Shown here: positions 15,452 through 20,997 of the stretch, piece by piece | How the letters are laid out: each line of letters starts with the position of its first letter | Numbering within the stretch: position 1 is the first letter of the stretch | Origin: CAYLXP01 sp964387425 | Lineage (GTDB): Bacteria; Verrucomicrobiota; Kiritimatiellia; UBA8416 | NCBI GenBank assembly: GCA_964387425.1 | Contig: CAYLXP010000099.1 | Span: forward strand, 1 to 20,997 | Direction: 5' to 3' | Length of the DNA: 20,997 nucleotides | The notes under the pieces: generated by a model | What the model saw: only the letters and a program-made list of their open reading frames with translations | What the model was told of the DNA's origin: nothing | Databases searched by the model: none | Made by a program: the position numbers and the translations under genes

Positions 15452-15515
15452 CACCCTTCGCTGGATGCGTGGGGCCGGGAACAGTGGAATATGATAGAAG
15501 AGAAGGAGTTTCGTA

Positions 15516-15818
15516 ATGGCTGCAAAGAAGACCGATGAGAAGGCGCCGAGTTTTGAGAAATCCATGGATCGCCTTGAGGCGATTGTCTCCGATATGGAAG
15601 GCGGCGAGCTCAGCCTGGACGCGATGATTACGCGTTTCGAAGAGGGACAGTCGCTGATCAAGTTCTGCTCGGGAAAACTGGACGAGGTGGAGCGGAAGAT
15701 CGAGAAACTGCTGACGACCGAGGGCGACATCCAAACGGCGCCATTTGGTGACGACACTGACGACGATGACGACGACGATGAGAACGGCGACGACGAGGAA
15801 GGGAAGTTGCTGTTCTGA
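15516..15818 (+). CDS. xseB: Exodeoxyribonuclease VII small subunit
   Basis: A small helical hairpin protein; several copies bind the XseA coiled coil. The 100 residues comprise the conserved core SFEKSMDRLEAIVSDMEGGELSLDAMITRFEEGQSLIKFC (12-51) and a highly acidic tail rich in Asp (about 76-95) that is longer than usual. AAGGAG lies before the ATG 15516 at about 8 nt. The gap of 123 bp to xseA is unusual, as these genes often overlap; it is filled by the nested hairpin element. The stop codon touches the dispersed repeat at 15817. Confidence 0.94.
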   Translation: MAAKKTDEKAPSFEKSMDRLEAIVSDMEGGELSLDAMITRFEEGQSLIKFCSGKLDEVERKIEKLLTTEGDIQTAPFGDDTDDDDDDDENGDDEEGKLLF

Positions 15819-15879
15819 ACGTCGAGCATCCAGCCAACGCCCAAGACGGGCAAGCCTCGAACACTGAGCCTCGAACACC
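15817..15879. repeat. Dispersed repeat, copy A (63 bp)
   Basis: This 63-bp stretch aligns without gaps to 20858-20920, with 46 of 63 positions identical by my count. The best-kept parts are GAACGTC, CCAACGCC, CGGGCAAGC and CCTCGAAC. It fills the whole xseB-ABC ATPase spacer and ends one base before the GTG start of the next gene. A mirrored right arm is only weakly visible (GTTGGATGTCC at 15885-15895, inside that gene). Confidence 0.7.
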
Positions 15880-15880
15880 T

Positions 15881-16855
15881 GTGTTGTTGGATGTCCAGGG
15901 CCTCTCTGTCGGTTTTCGCAACGGGCCTGACGAGGTGATCGTTGTTCGGGACGTGAGTCTGCGCATTCGCGAGGGCGAGACGGTCGCGCTGGTAGGCGAG
16001 AGCGGTTGTGGCAAGAGTGTCACGGCGCTTTCCCTGGCGCGTTTACTGCCTGAGCCTCCGGCATTTCATCCAGCCGGTGTCATCGTCTTTCGTGGACGCG
16101 AAGTACTGCAGATGTCACGGGCAGAGATGCGAGCGATTCGCGGCGGCCAGATTGCCTACGTGTTCCAGGATCCCGGGACAGCATTGAATCCCGTCTTCAG
16201 GATTGGGTTCCAGCTCCAGGAAGCAATTCGGTCGCATCGGAAAGATGTCGATGCGGACGAGGAGGCGGTTCGCCTGCTCAAGCAGGTCGGGTTGCCCGAT
16301 CCAGGAGCCTGTCTGCGGTCGTATCCGCACGAACTGAGCGGCGGCATGCAACAGCGAGTGGTCATCGCGATGGCATTGGCCTGTCGCCCCAAGCTGCTGG
16401 TGGCCGATGAGCCGACGACGGCGCTGGATGTGACGATCCAGGCGCAGATCCTTGATCTTCTGAAGAGTCTCCAGGAGGAGCTGGGAATGGCCGTGCTGCT
16501 GATTACGCACAATCTTGGCCTGGTTGCGGACGTTGCCCATAGTGTTAACGTGATGTATGCGGGGAGTCTCGTGGAATCGGGACGCGTCGAGGAGGTGCTT
16601 GCCGCTCCAGCCCATCACTATACGAAGGGTCTGCTCGATGCCGTGCCCCGGTTGGCCGCTTCGGAAGGCCGCATGCAGGGAATTGATGGTGCGGTCCCTT
16701 CGCCACGCGAACTGCCGTTGGGCTGCCCGTTTGCCCCGCGCTGCGCCAAGGCCGCGGATGAATGCCGCCGCACGATGCCGAGGACGCGCAGCATCTCTAG
16801 TGGTCGTGGCCATGCCGTACGCTGTCATTTTCCTTTGGGAGTCGCCGTGAATTGA
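15881..16855 (+). CDS. dppD: Oligopeptide/dipeptide ABC transporter ATPase, DppD/OppD type
   Basis: One of two nucleotide-binding subunits that power peptide import. The 324 residues contain Walker A GESGCGKS (39-46), Q-loop VFQDP (94-98), signature LSGGMQQR (152-159), Walker B LLVADEP (172-178), and switch His210 (ITHN). The C-terminal oligopeptide domain has Cys282, 288, 295 and 315; an Fe-S cluster at this position is known in related DppD proteins. The only standard starts are GTG 15881 and two TTGs right behind it, with no Shine-Dalgarno because the upstream sequence is the dispersed repeat. Permease and substrate-binding genes are absent from the window. The partner ATPase gene is separated by a toxin-antitoxin-like pair. 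Confidence 0.93.
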   Translation: MLLDVQGLSVGFRNGPDEVIVVRDVSLRIREGETVALVGESGCGKSVTALSLARLLPEPPAFHPAGVIVFRGREVLQMSRAEMRAIRGGQIAYVFQDPGTALNPVFRIGFQLQEAIRSHRKDVDADEEAVRLLKQVGLPDPGACLRSYPHELSGGMQQRVVIAMALACRPKLLVADEPTTALDVTIQAQILDLLKSLQEELGMAVLLITHNLGLVADVAHSVNVMYAGSLVESGRVEEVLAAPAHHYTKGLLDAVPRLAASEGRMQGIDGAVPSPRELPLGCPFAPRCAKAADECRRTMPRTRSISSGRGHAVRCHFPLGVAVN

Positions 16856-16865
16856 TGATTGAGAG

Positions 16866-16906
16866 CCGCGATGCAATATTGCATCGCGGTGGCCACATGC
16901 TATCAT
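16866..16906 (+). promoter_or_regulatory. Palindromic operator and promoter of the DUF433/DUF5615 pair
   Basis: A perfect 24-bp palindrome (16866-16889; half-site CCGCGATGCAAT) overlaps a -35-like TTGCAT (16879-16884). After 16 nt comes TATCAT (16901-16906), preceded by TG, making an extended -10. Transcription would start near 16913, about 3 nt before the ATG at 16916, so the message would be almost leaderless; no Shine-Dalgarno is present. A repressor on the palindrome would block the promoter. As RNA from upstream it could also fold into a 10-bp hairpin. Confidence 0.6.
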
Positions 16907-16915
16907 ACGAACACC

Positions 16916-17140
16916 ATGAACGAGTACATAGCAATCGAACCAGGCGTTTGCCATGGGAAGCCTTGCATCAGGGGTACCCGAATACTGGTCAGCGGTATTC
17001 TGAATATGATGGCACACGGTGCCGACATCGGCGAGGTGCTTGACGCCTACCCACAGCTCTCACGTGAAGCCGTGCTTGCAGCACTTGCCTACGCCGAAGC
17101 TCTCGTCGAAGATGAAGAAATCCTGCCGGTTGCGGTCTGA
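16916..17140 (+). CDS. DUF433 protein, probable antitoxin
   Basis: A 74-residue protein of the DUF433 (VapB-like) family. It begins at ATG 16916, giving the family signature IAIEPGVCHGKPCIRGTRI (5-23), then a helix-turn-helix-like part with REAVLAALAYAEALVEDEE. The frame is open upstream to a TTG at 16859, but that extension covers the palindrome. Members usually sit directly before a DUF5615 (PIN-like) gene, as here, and the stop and next start overlap (TGATG). By analogy it would neutralise the partner and, with it, bind the palindrome 27 bp upstream; that role is inference. Confidence 0.87.
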   Translation: MNEYIAIEPGVCHGKPCIRGTRILVSGILNMMAHGADIGEVLDAYPQLSREAVLAALAYAEALVEDEEILPVAV

Positions 17141-17505
17141 TGCGTTTGCTTCTGGATGAGAACCTGCCCATCATGACGGTCAAGTTTCTTCGCGAGTTGG
17201 GCCACGATGTGGTTGGCGTTCACGATGAAAGTCTCGTTTCCCAGGCGGACGAGTTCATTTTCGCGCACGCGCGACAGTCCGAGCGTGTGCTCGTTACCTA
17301 CAATGCTGACTTCATCGATCTGCGGGCATTGGCAGGAGTCCATCACAGCGGCATCATAAGGCTGCGGATCAGTAACCAGCGGCCCCACTTTGCACATCCG
17401 ATCTTGCGGACAGCTCTTGAGCAACTGCAGGATCGCGATCTTGCGGATACGCTTGTCACCGTGAGTGACCAGCGCATTCGTGTGCGGCACACTTCAGAGC
17501 CCTGA
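17140..17505 (+). CDS. DUF5615 PIN-like protein, probable toxin nuclease
   Basis: A 121-residue protein of the DUF5615 PIN-like family, the usual partner of DUF433. It has the N-terminal LLLDENLP with acidic Asp6 and Glu7, GHDVVGVHDE (21-30), ADEFIFAHA (36-44), and LVTYNADFID (51-60), which together supply the acidic residues expected for a metal-dependent RNase active site. The common TLDxDF is here TYNADF, so one acidic residue is replaced by Asn; this could lower activity. It overlaps the antitoxin by one base. It lies 12 bp before the DppF-type gene, so its message may read into that gene. Confidence 0.85.
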   Translation: MRLLLDENLPIMTVKFLRELGHDVVGVHDESLVSQADEFIFAHARQSERVLVTYNADFIDLRALAGVHHSGIIRLRISNQRPHFAHPILRTALEQLQDRDLADTLVTVSDQRIRVRHTSEP

Positions 17506-17517
17506 GCCCGTCGTACG

Positions 17518-18510
17518 ATGCAAACGGAAACACATCATCTCCTTCTCGATGTCTGTGACCTCGTGGTCGAGTACCAGGTGGAGGGGAAGCGCGTGCTGCG
17601 GGCGGTTGATGGCGTGAGCTTCTCGGTCGGAAGGAACGAAGTCGTCGGGCTTGTGGGGGAGAGCGGTTGCGGGAAGACGACGACAGGCAATGCCATCGTG
17701 GGGCTGGCGCCCGTGGCTGCGGGGACGATTCAGTTCGACGGCCGGGACATAACGAGTCGCACGGCGGCGGAGAAGCGGCAGCTTTGCTGCGAGGTACAGA
17801 TGGTCTTCCAGGACCCGATGGGTTCGCTCAATCCCCGCCTTCCCGTTGGTGACGCCGTGCTCGAGACGCTTGTTGTCCATCGTGGCCGCCTGGGGTTAGC
17901 CACGCGCGCGGCACAGCGTGCCCGGGTTGAGGAGCTGCTCGACATGGTGGGCCTGGGAGCGGACTTCATCCCGCGCTACCCGCACGAGTTGAGTGGGGGG
18001 CAGCGGCAGCGGGTCGGCATCGCGAGAGCTCTCGCGGTTCAACCGCGTCTGCTGATCGCCGATGAACCGGTCTCCGCCCTGGATGTTTCCGTACAGGTGC
18101 AGATTCTCAACCTGCTCAAGGACCTGAGCGCGGAGCTTTCGTTTGCCTGCCTGTTCGTCGCACACGATCTTGCTGTCGTACGGTACATGTGTGACCGGAC
18201 GCTGGTGATGTACTTTGGGGAGATCGTGGAGGAAGGCCCCACGGAAGCGCTATTCCAACAGCCTTCTCATCCCTACACGCGAGCGTTGCTGTCGGCGGTG
18301 CCCGACGTAGACAAGGGCCTGGCCGCACGGAAGGGCGGGGGAGACCGCATCATTCTCGAGGGTGAAGTTCCGTCGCGACTCGAACCGGTTGAGGGCTGTC
18401 CATTCCACACGCGTTGTCCGCAGGCGGTCGAACGTTGCCGGACGGATAAGCCGGTCGCAACCGATTGTGGTGACGGCCATCTTTCGCGCTGTCATTTTGC
18501 CCACGGATGA
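17518..18510 (+). CDS. dppF: Oligopeptide/dipeptide ABC transporter ATPase, DppF/OppF type
   Basis: The second ATPase of the peptide importer. The 330 residues carry Walker A GESGCGKT (47-54), Q-loop VFQDP (96-100), signature LSGGQRQR (158-165), Walker B LLIADEP (178-184), and switch His216 (VAHD). The C-terminal domain again has a Cys cluster (294, 300, 307, 317, 325). The ATG at 17518 has no good Shine-Dalgarno, and the gene starts 12 bp after the toxin-like gene. It was probably once directly behind the DppD-type gene and now may be transcribed through the inserted pair. Function as a peptide importer needs permeases encoded elsewhere. Confidence 0.94.
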   Translation: MQTETHHLLLDVCDLVVEYQVEGKRVLRAVDGVSFSVGRNEVVGLVGESGCGKTTTGNAIVGLAPVAAGTIQFDGRDITSRTAAEKRQLCCEVQMVFQDPMGSLNPRLPVGDAVLETLVVHRGRLGLATRAAQRARVEELLDMVGLGADFIPRYPHELSGGQRQRVGIARALAVQPRLLIADEPVSALDVSVQVQILNLLKDLSAELSFACLFVAHDLAVVRYMCDRTLVMYFGEIVEEGPTEALFQQPSHPYTRALLSAVPDVDKGLAARKGGGDRIILEGEVPSRLEPVEGCPFHTRCPQAVERCRTDKPVATDCGDGHLSRCHFAHG

Positions 18511-18543
18511 TATACTCACCGCATCTTGAGGAGACGCCAGTTC

Positions 18544-19392
18544 ATGATAAGAGCTTTCCTTTGCACAGCACTGGTCTGCGTTCTGACCGGTTGCGGTCAT
18601 GCTACCCTGGACGGCCGGCTAGGTGCGGGCGTCCGCTATTCATCCTACGGTCCTCCCTCTAATCCCGGCGCTCGATACTGGACCAGGGTGGCTCGCGATA
18701 TGGCGGACACCTTTCCGAAAGCCGTCCCCCAAGTGGTGTGGATCGTGGGTACCCGTGAGGGCACCGGTACCCGCCTTAACTTCCCCGGGCAGAGCGATAG
18801 CCCGCACATTATGTTCTCGGAGGCAGACGCAAACGAAGAGGTGCTGACTCGGTTTGATCGTATGCGGGGGCAGGTTTGGTTGCAGGTGGAACCGGGGCAG
18901 GCTTCGGTAGAGGAGTTGATTGACATTCTGCTCCAGCGCTATGGACATCACCGGTGCGTGATCGGAGTGGGCGTGGATGTTGAGTGGTTTGGTGCCGGCG
19001 ATGATGCGATCGGGACGCCCGTGTCGGACGAGGTGGCCCGGTCCTGGGTCGCGGCTGTTCGCAAGCACGGATCGAACTACTGGCTCTTTCTAAAGCACTG
19101 GCTGACGTCGCACATGCCGCCGACAGAGAGAGACGGCATCATGTTCATTGATGACAGCCAGGACCTCCATTCCCTCAATGCCATGGTGTCTGAGTTCAAG
19201 ATGTGGGGGAAGGCGTTCGAGCCTGCCCCAGTTGGCTTCCAGTATGGGTACGCTTCCGATAGGGAGTGGTGGCAGGTCCTGGACAATCCTCCGGCTGACA
19301 TCGGTGATGCGCTTCTTTTCGAAATCCCGAACACAAAAGGCCTGTACTGGGTGGACTTCACGGTCTTTGAGATTTTCCCGCCAGAAGAATGA
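18544..19392 (+). CDS. Secreted lipoprotein of unknown function, TIM-barrel-like
   Basis: A 282-residue lipoprotein. The ATG 18544 follows GAGGAG (18528-18533) at 10 nt and gives a short signal peptide with lipobox LTGC, Cys17 being lipidated. A frame-compatible TTG at 18526 is less likely. The mature part has regularly spaced strand-like blocks with acidic or aromatic ends: VVWIVG (64-69), VWLQVEPG (111-118), IGVGVDVEWFG (140-150), YWLFLKHW (179-186), IMFIDDSQ (199-206), VGFQYGY (230-236), and GLYWVDFT (266-273). This pattern resembles a TIM barrel of the glycoside-hydrolase kind, with Asp145 and Glu147 or Asp203 as possible catalytic residues. I cannot name a family. A TATACT box at 18511-18516 might be its -10. 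Confidence 0.75.
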   Translation: MIRAFLCTALVCVLTGCGHATLDGRLGAGVRYSSYGPPSNPGARYWTRVARDMADTFPKAVPQVVWIVGTREGTGTRLNFPGQSDSPHIMFSEADANEEVLTRFDRMRGQVWLQVEPGQASVEELIDILLQRYGHHRCVIGVGVDVEWFGAGDDAIGTPVSDEVARSWVAAVRKHGSNYWLFLKHWLTSHMPPTERDGIMFIDDSQDLHSLNAMVSEFKMWGKAFEPAPVGFQYGYASDREWWQVLDNPPADIGDALLFEIPNTKGLYWVDFTVFEIFPPEE

Positions 19393-19487
19393 CATGTGTT
19401 TTTTCTGAAATTCCTGTTGACGCAAAGAACTTTGTGATGCAAAGTTGATGGCGATTGAGGAAACGTCTGACTCGCACGGAGGCCGAA

Positions 19488-20849
19488 TTGACCGATACGC
19501 CGGATAGTGAAAAACGCGAGAAGCGACACGACGCAACCTACTGGTTCAGGTGGGTGATGGTGCTGCCGGCGACCGGCGCGGCGTTTCTCATGGCCGGTAT
19601 CCTCGGCGCCATCCCCGCCTTCTTCGTCCAGGATGAGTGGGGGCTCATTCTCTCGGGACCCCTGTGTGCGATAGCCTGGGTATTTGTTGCCTGGGCGACG
19701 GCGCCCTCACATCGGGTGACGACTGCCATCTCAGCATTTTGCGTGGGTGCCGGAGTCGCGGCCGGGCTTGTGCTGCTGATCCCCGTGGGCTTCGTCCTGA
19801 AATTCACGATGTTCACCCTCACGTGTGCAGGCGGTCTGGGAGCTCTTGCCTTCTGCCTGCCCAAGGCTCATCGGCAGAAGGTGATTCAACAGATCAAGAC
19901 AGTCACATCAAACAGCATTAAGACTATTCAGAACACGGCAACAATGAAGGAGGACGGAATGTCAGAGCACCAGAGTATTCGACAGTTTATCAAGGGGAAC
20001 ATCTGGGCCAAGTTGGTGACCATAGTCATCGTGTTGGTTGTGGCTGCGAACGTGGTCATCGGCCTCGGTCGCGGCACCGTGGATATCATCACGCAGGAGT
20101 ACAAGGGACTCTACATGCGGATGGGGCGCTATGTCCGGACGGTTGATCCTGGTCTTCATCTGAAGATTCCCATCGTCGATCAGATCATCCGTGTCAACGT
20201 TCGGGAGCGACAGGGCTATATCCAGCATGTTGATGCAATGACCAAGGACAATGTCATCATGCGCGTCTCATTGCAGTACACGTTCGAGGTCACCGATCCC
20301 GTGAAATACCGCCTTGAGATGGATGATCCGGACAATATCATTCTCGAGTTCGTGCAGGGTAAGCTCCGCGACATCGTCAACACCATCTCGATGGCGGAGG
20401 TTATGCAGCAACGCCAGCAGCTCGGTCAGAGCATGACCGACGCACTGGCGGAGAAGGAGTCGCACTTTGGTGTCCATTTCCTGCTGATCCAAGTGCAGGG
20501 CACCTACCCTCCGACCGAGGTAGAGGAGGCGATCAAGCAGCGCATGGTGAGCGAACAGCGCACCGTGGCGGCTGAGCAGGAGGCGAGGCAGAAGGAGATC
20601 ATCGCTGATGCCGACTTCTACGAAGCACAGAAGCGTACGGATGCCGCCAAGTACGAGATCGAGGAAACGGCTGCGGCCAAGAAGGAATCGATCAACCTGT
20701 TGCTCGGAGAACTCTCCCAGAATGAAGCTCTGGGCGAGAAGTACCTCGAGTACTTGATCGCCCAAGAGCTCAAGAGCAACAGCAAGTGGATTATTTCCGG
20801 GAGCCAAGTTCCCGAGATGCATCTGAATGCAGAGGGTGGGGGGCAGTAG
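19488..20849 (+). CDS. Four-helix membrane domain fused to SPFH/Band-7 protein
   Basis: A 453-residue protein from TTG 19488, which has GGAGG (19478-19482) 5 nt upstream; a TTG at 19455 is less likely. Residues 22-124 hold four hydrophobic helices (about 22-46, 52-72, 78-102, 105-124). After a polar linker a fifth helix (about 175-197) anchors a stomatin/HflK-like SPFH domain (about 205-370) with EYKGLYMRMGRYVRTVDPGLHLKIPIVDQI and then VSLQYTFEVTDPVKY. A charged Ala/Glu coiled coil follows (EQEARQKEIIADADFYEAQKRTDAAKYEIEETAAAKKE), as in prohibitin-like proteins. Such proteins form membrane rings and organise proteases or lipid domains. At the junction, AAGGAGG and an in-frame ATG (19959) would produce the SPFH protein alone (296 residues). 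No protease or NfeD partner is in the window. Confidence 0.82.
   Translation: MTDTPDSEKREKRHDATYWFRWVMVLPATGAAFLMAGILGAIPAFFVQDEWGLILSGPLCAIAWVFVAWATAPSHRVTTAISAFCVGAGVAAGLVLLIPVGFVLKFTMFTLTCAGGLGALAFCLPKAHRQKVIQQIKTVTSNSIKTIQNTATMKEDGMSEHQSIRQFIKGNIWAKLVTIVIVLVVAANVVIGLGRGTVDIITQEYKGLYMRMGRYVRTVDPGLHLKIPIVDQIIRVNVRERQGYIQHVDAMTKDNVIMRVSLQYTFEVTDPVKYRLEMDDPDNIILEFVQGKLRDIVNTISMAEVMQQRQQLGQSMTDALAEKESHFGVHFLLIQVQGTYPPTEVEEAIKQRMVSEQRTVAAEQEARQKEIIADADFYEAQKRTDAAKYEIEETAAAKKESINLLLGELSQNEALGEKYLEYLIAQELKSNSKWIISGSQVPEMHLNAEGGGQ
19947..19961 (+). promoter_or_regulatory. Internal Shine-Dalgarno and start for a short SPFH product
   Basis: AAGGAGG (19947-19953), a full anti-16S match, lies exactly 5 nt before ATG 19959-19961, in frame with the larger gene. 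The ATG begins MSEHQSIRQFIKGN, a normal-looking N-terminus for a one-helix SPFH protein. This is the strongest ribosome-binding site I saw in the window. Confidence 0.65.
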
Positions 20850-20855
20850 CCCGTT

Positions 20856-20959
20856 CCGAACGTCCAACACCGAACCAACGCCACAGGCGGGCAAGCATTG
20901 AACATCCAACCTCGAACGAAGAGAACTTCAGACTTCGATGTTCGGTGTTGGACGTTCGG
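20856..20959. repeat. Dispersed repeat, copy B, with 20-bp inverted ends
   Basis: The segment 20858-20920 aligns with copy A at 15817. Here the element is more complete: CCGAACGTCCAACACCGAAC at 20856-20875 is a perfect 20-bp inverted repeat of 20940-20959, enclosing 64 bp. It starts 6 bp after the SPFH stop. The arms are built of GTTCGGTGTTGGAC-like short units that continue past 20959. No coding frame here is convincing, and the window ends in this intergenic stretch. Confidence 0.75.
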
Positions 20960-20997
20960 TGTTCATCTCTTCATCACCCATCATACCGGTAGCCGGC

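Noticed and set aside
19381..19410. Terminator after the lipoprotein gene
   Set aside because: A weak A/T-rich stem (CAGAAGAA with TTTTTCTG) can be drawn, but it has no GC core or following T-run.
20856..20997. CRISPR array at the window end
   Set aside because: The repeated short units have no regular spacers and are arranged as inverted arms; no cas gene is nearby.

Overview
The window looks like a chromosomal segment of a GC-rich, Gram-negative-type bacterium. It is dominated by a conserved translation and RNA-metabolism block on the + strand. The combination of thrS-infC-rpmI-rplT-pheS-pheT with rny-ymdB and xseA-xseB, a 6S-like RNA near a 5-formyl-THF cyclo-ligase gene, a lipoprotein, and several families of inverted-repeat elements between genes would fit the PVC group (for example Kiritimatiellota or Lentisphaerota) or another poorly cultured phylum. 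That assignment is inference from gene content only; there is no rRNA gene here.

Region 1 (1-2443) is accessory. It holds a sensor histidine kinase whose 5' part is missing or frame-disrupted, a convergent bacteriohemerythrin gene that overlaps it by 21 bp, a 145-bp composite inverted-repeat element in the divergent promoter space, and a conserved-looking protein of unknown function with a CxxC motif.

Region 2 (2567-9032) is the classic operon. It encodes threonyl-tRNA synthetase (without the usual N-terminal TGS domain), IF3 (with an AUU start codon), L35, L20, a strong palindromic terminator, then both subunits of phenylalanyl-tRNA synthetase.

Region 3 (9033-13932) covers RNA and genome upkeep. 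A probable 6S RNA sits directly upstream of rarA. It is followed by a 5-formyltetrahydrofolate cyclo-ligase gene (4-bp overlap with rarA), RNase Y, and a YmdB-type metallophosphoesterase.

Region 4 (13989-18510) has xseA and xseB (exonuclease VII), with a nested hairpin element between them. Two oligopeptide-ABC ATPase genes (DppD and DppF type) follow. They are separated by a compact DUF433/DUF5615 toxin-antitoxin-like pair that has its own palindrome-covered promoter. No permease or binding-protein genes for this transporter are in the window.

Region 5 (18544-20997) has a secreted lipoprotein of unknown function and a membrane protein that joins a four-helix membrane domain to an SPFH/Band-7 protein. 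A perfect Shine-Dalgarno and ATG lie inside that gene, exactly at the domain junction. The window ends in a second copy of a dispersed repeat that also abuts the start of the DppD-type gene.

The best candidates for something new are the SPFH gene with a probable second internal start, the structured repeat elements, the lineage-specific 6S RNA, and the toxin-antitoxin insertion splitting the ABC ATPase pair. No CRISPR array, tRNA, rRNA, transposase or phage gene was seen.
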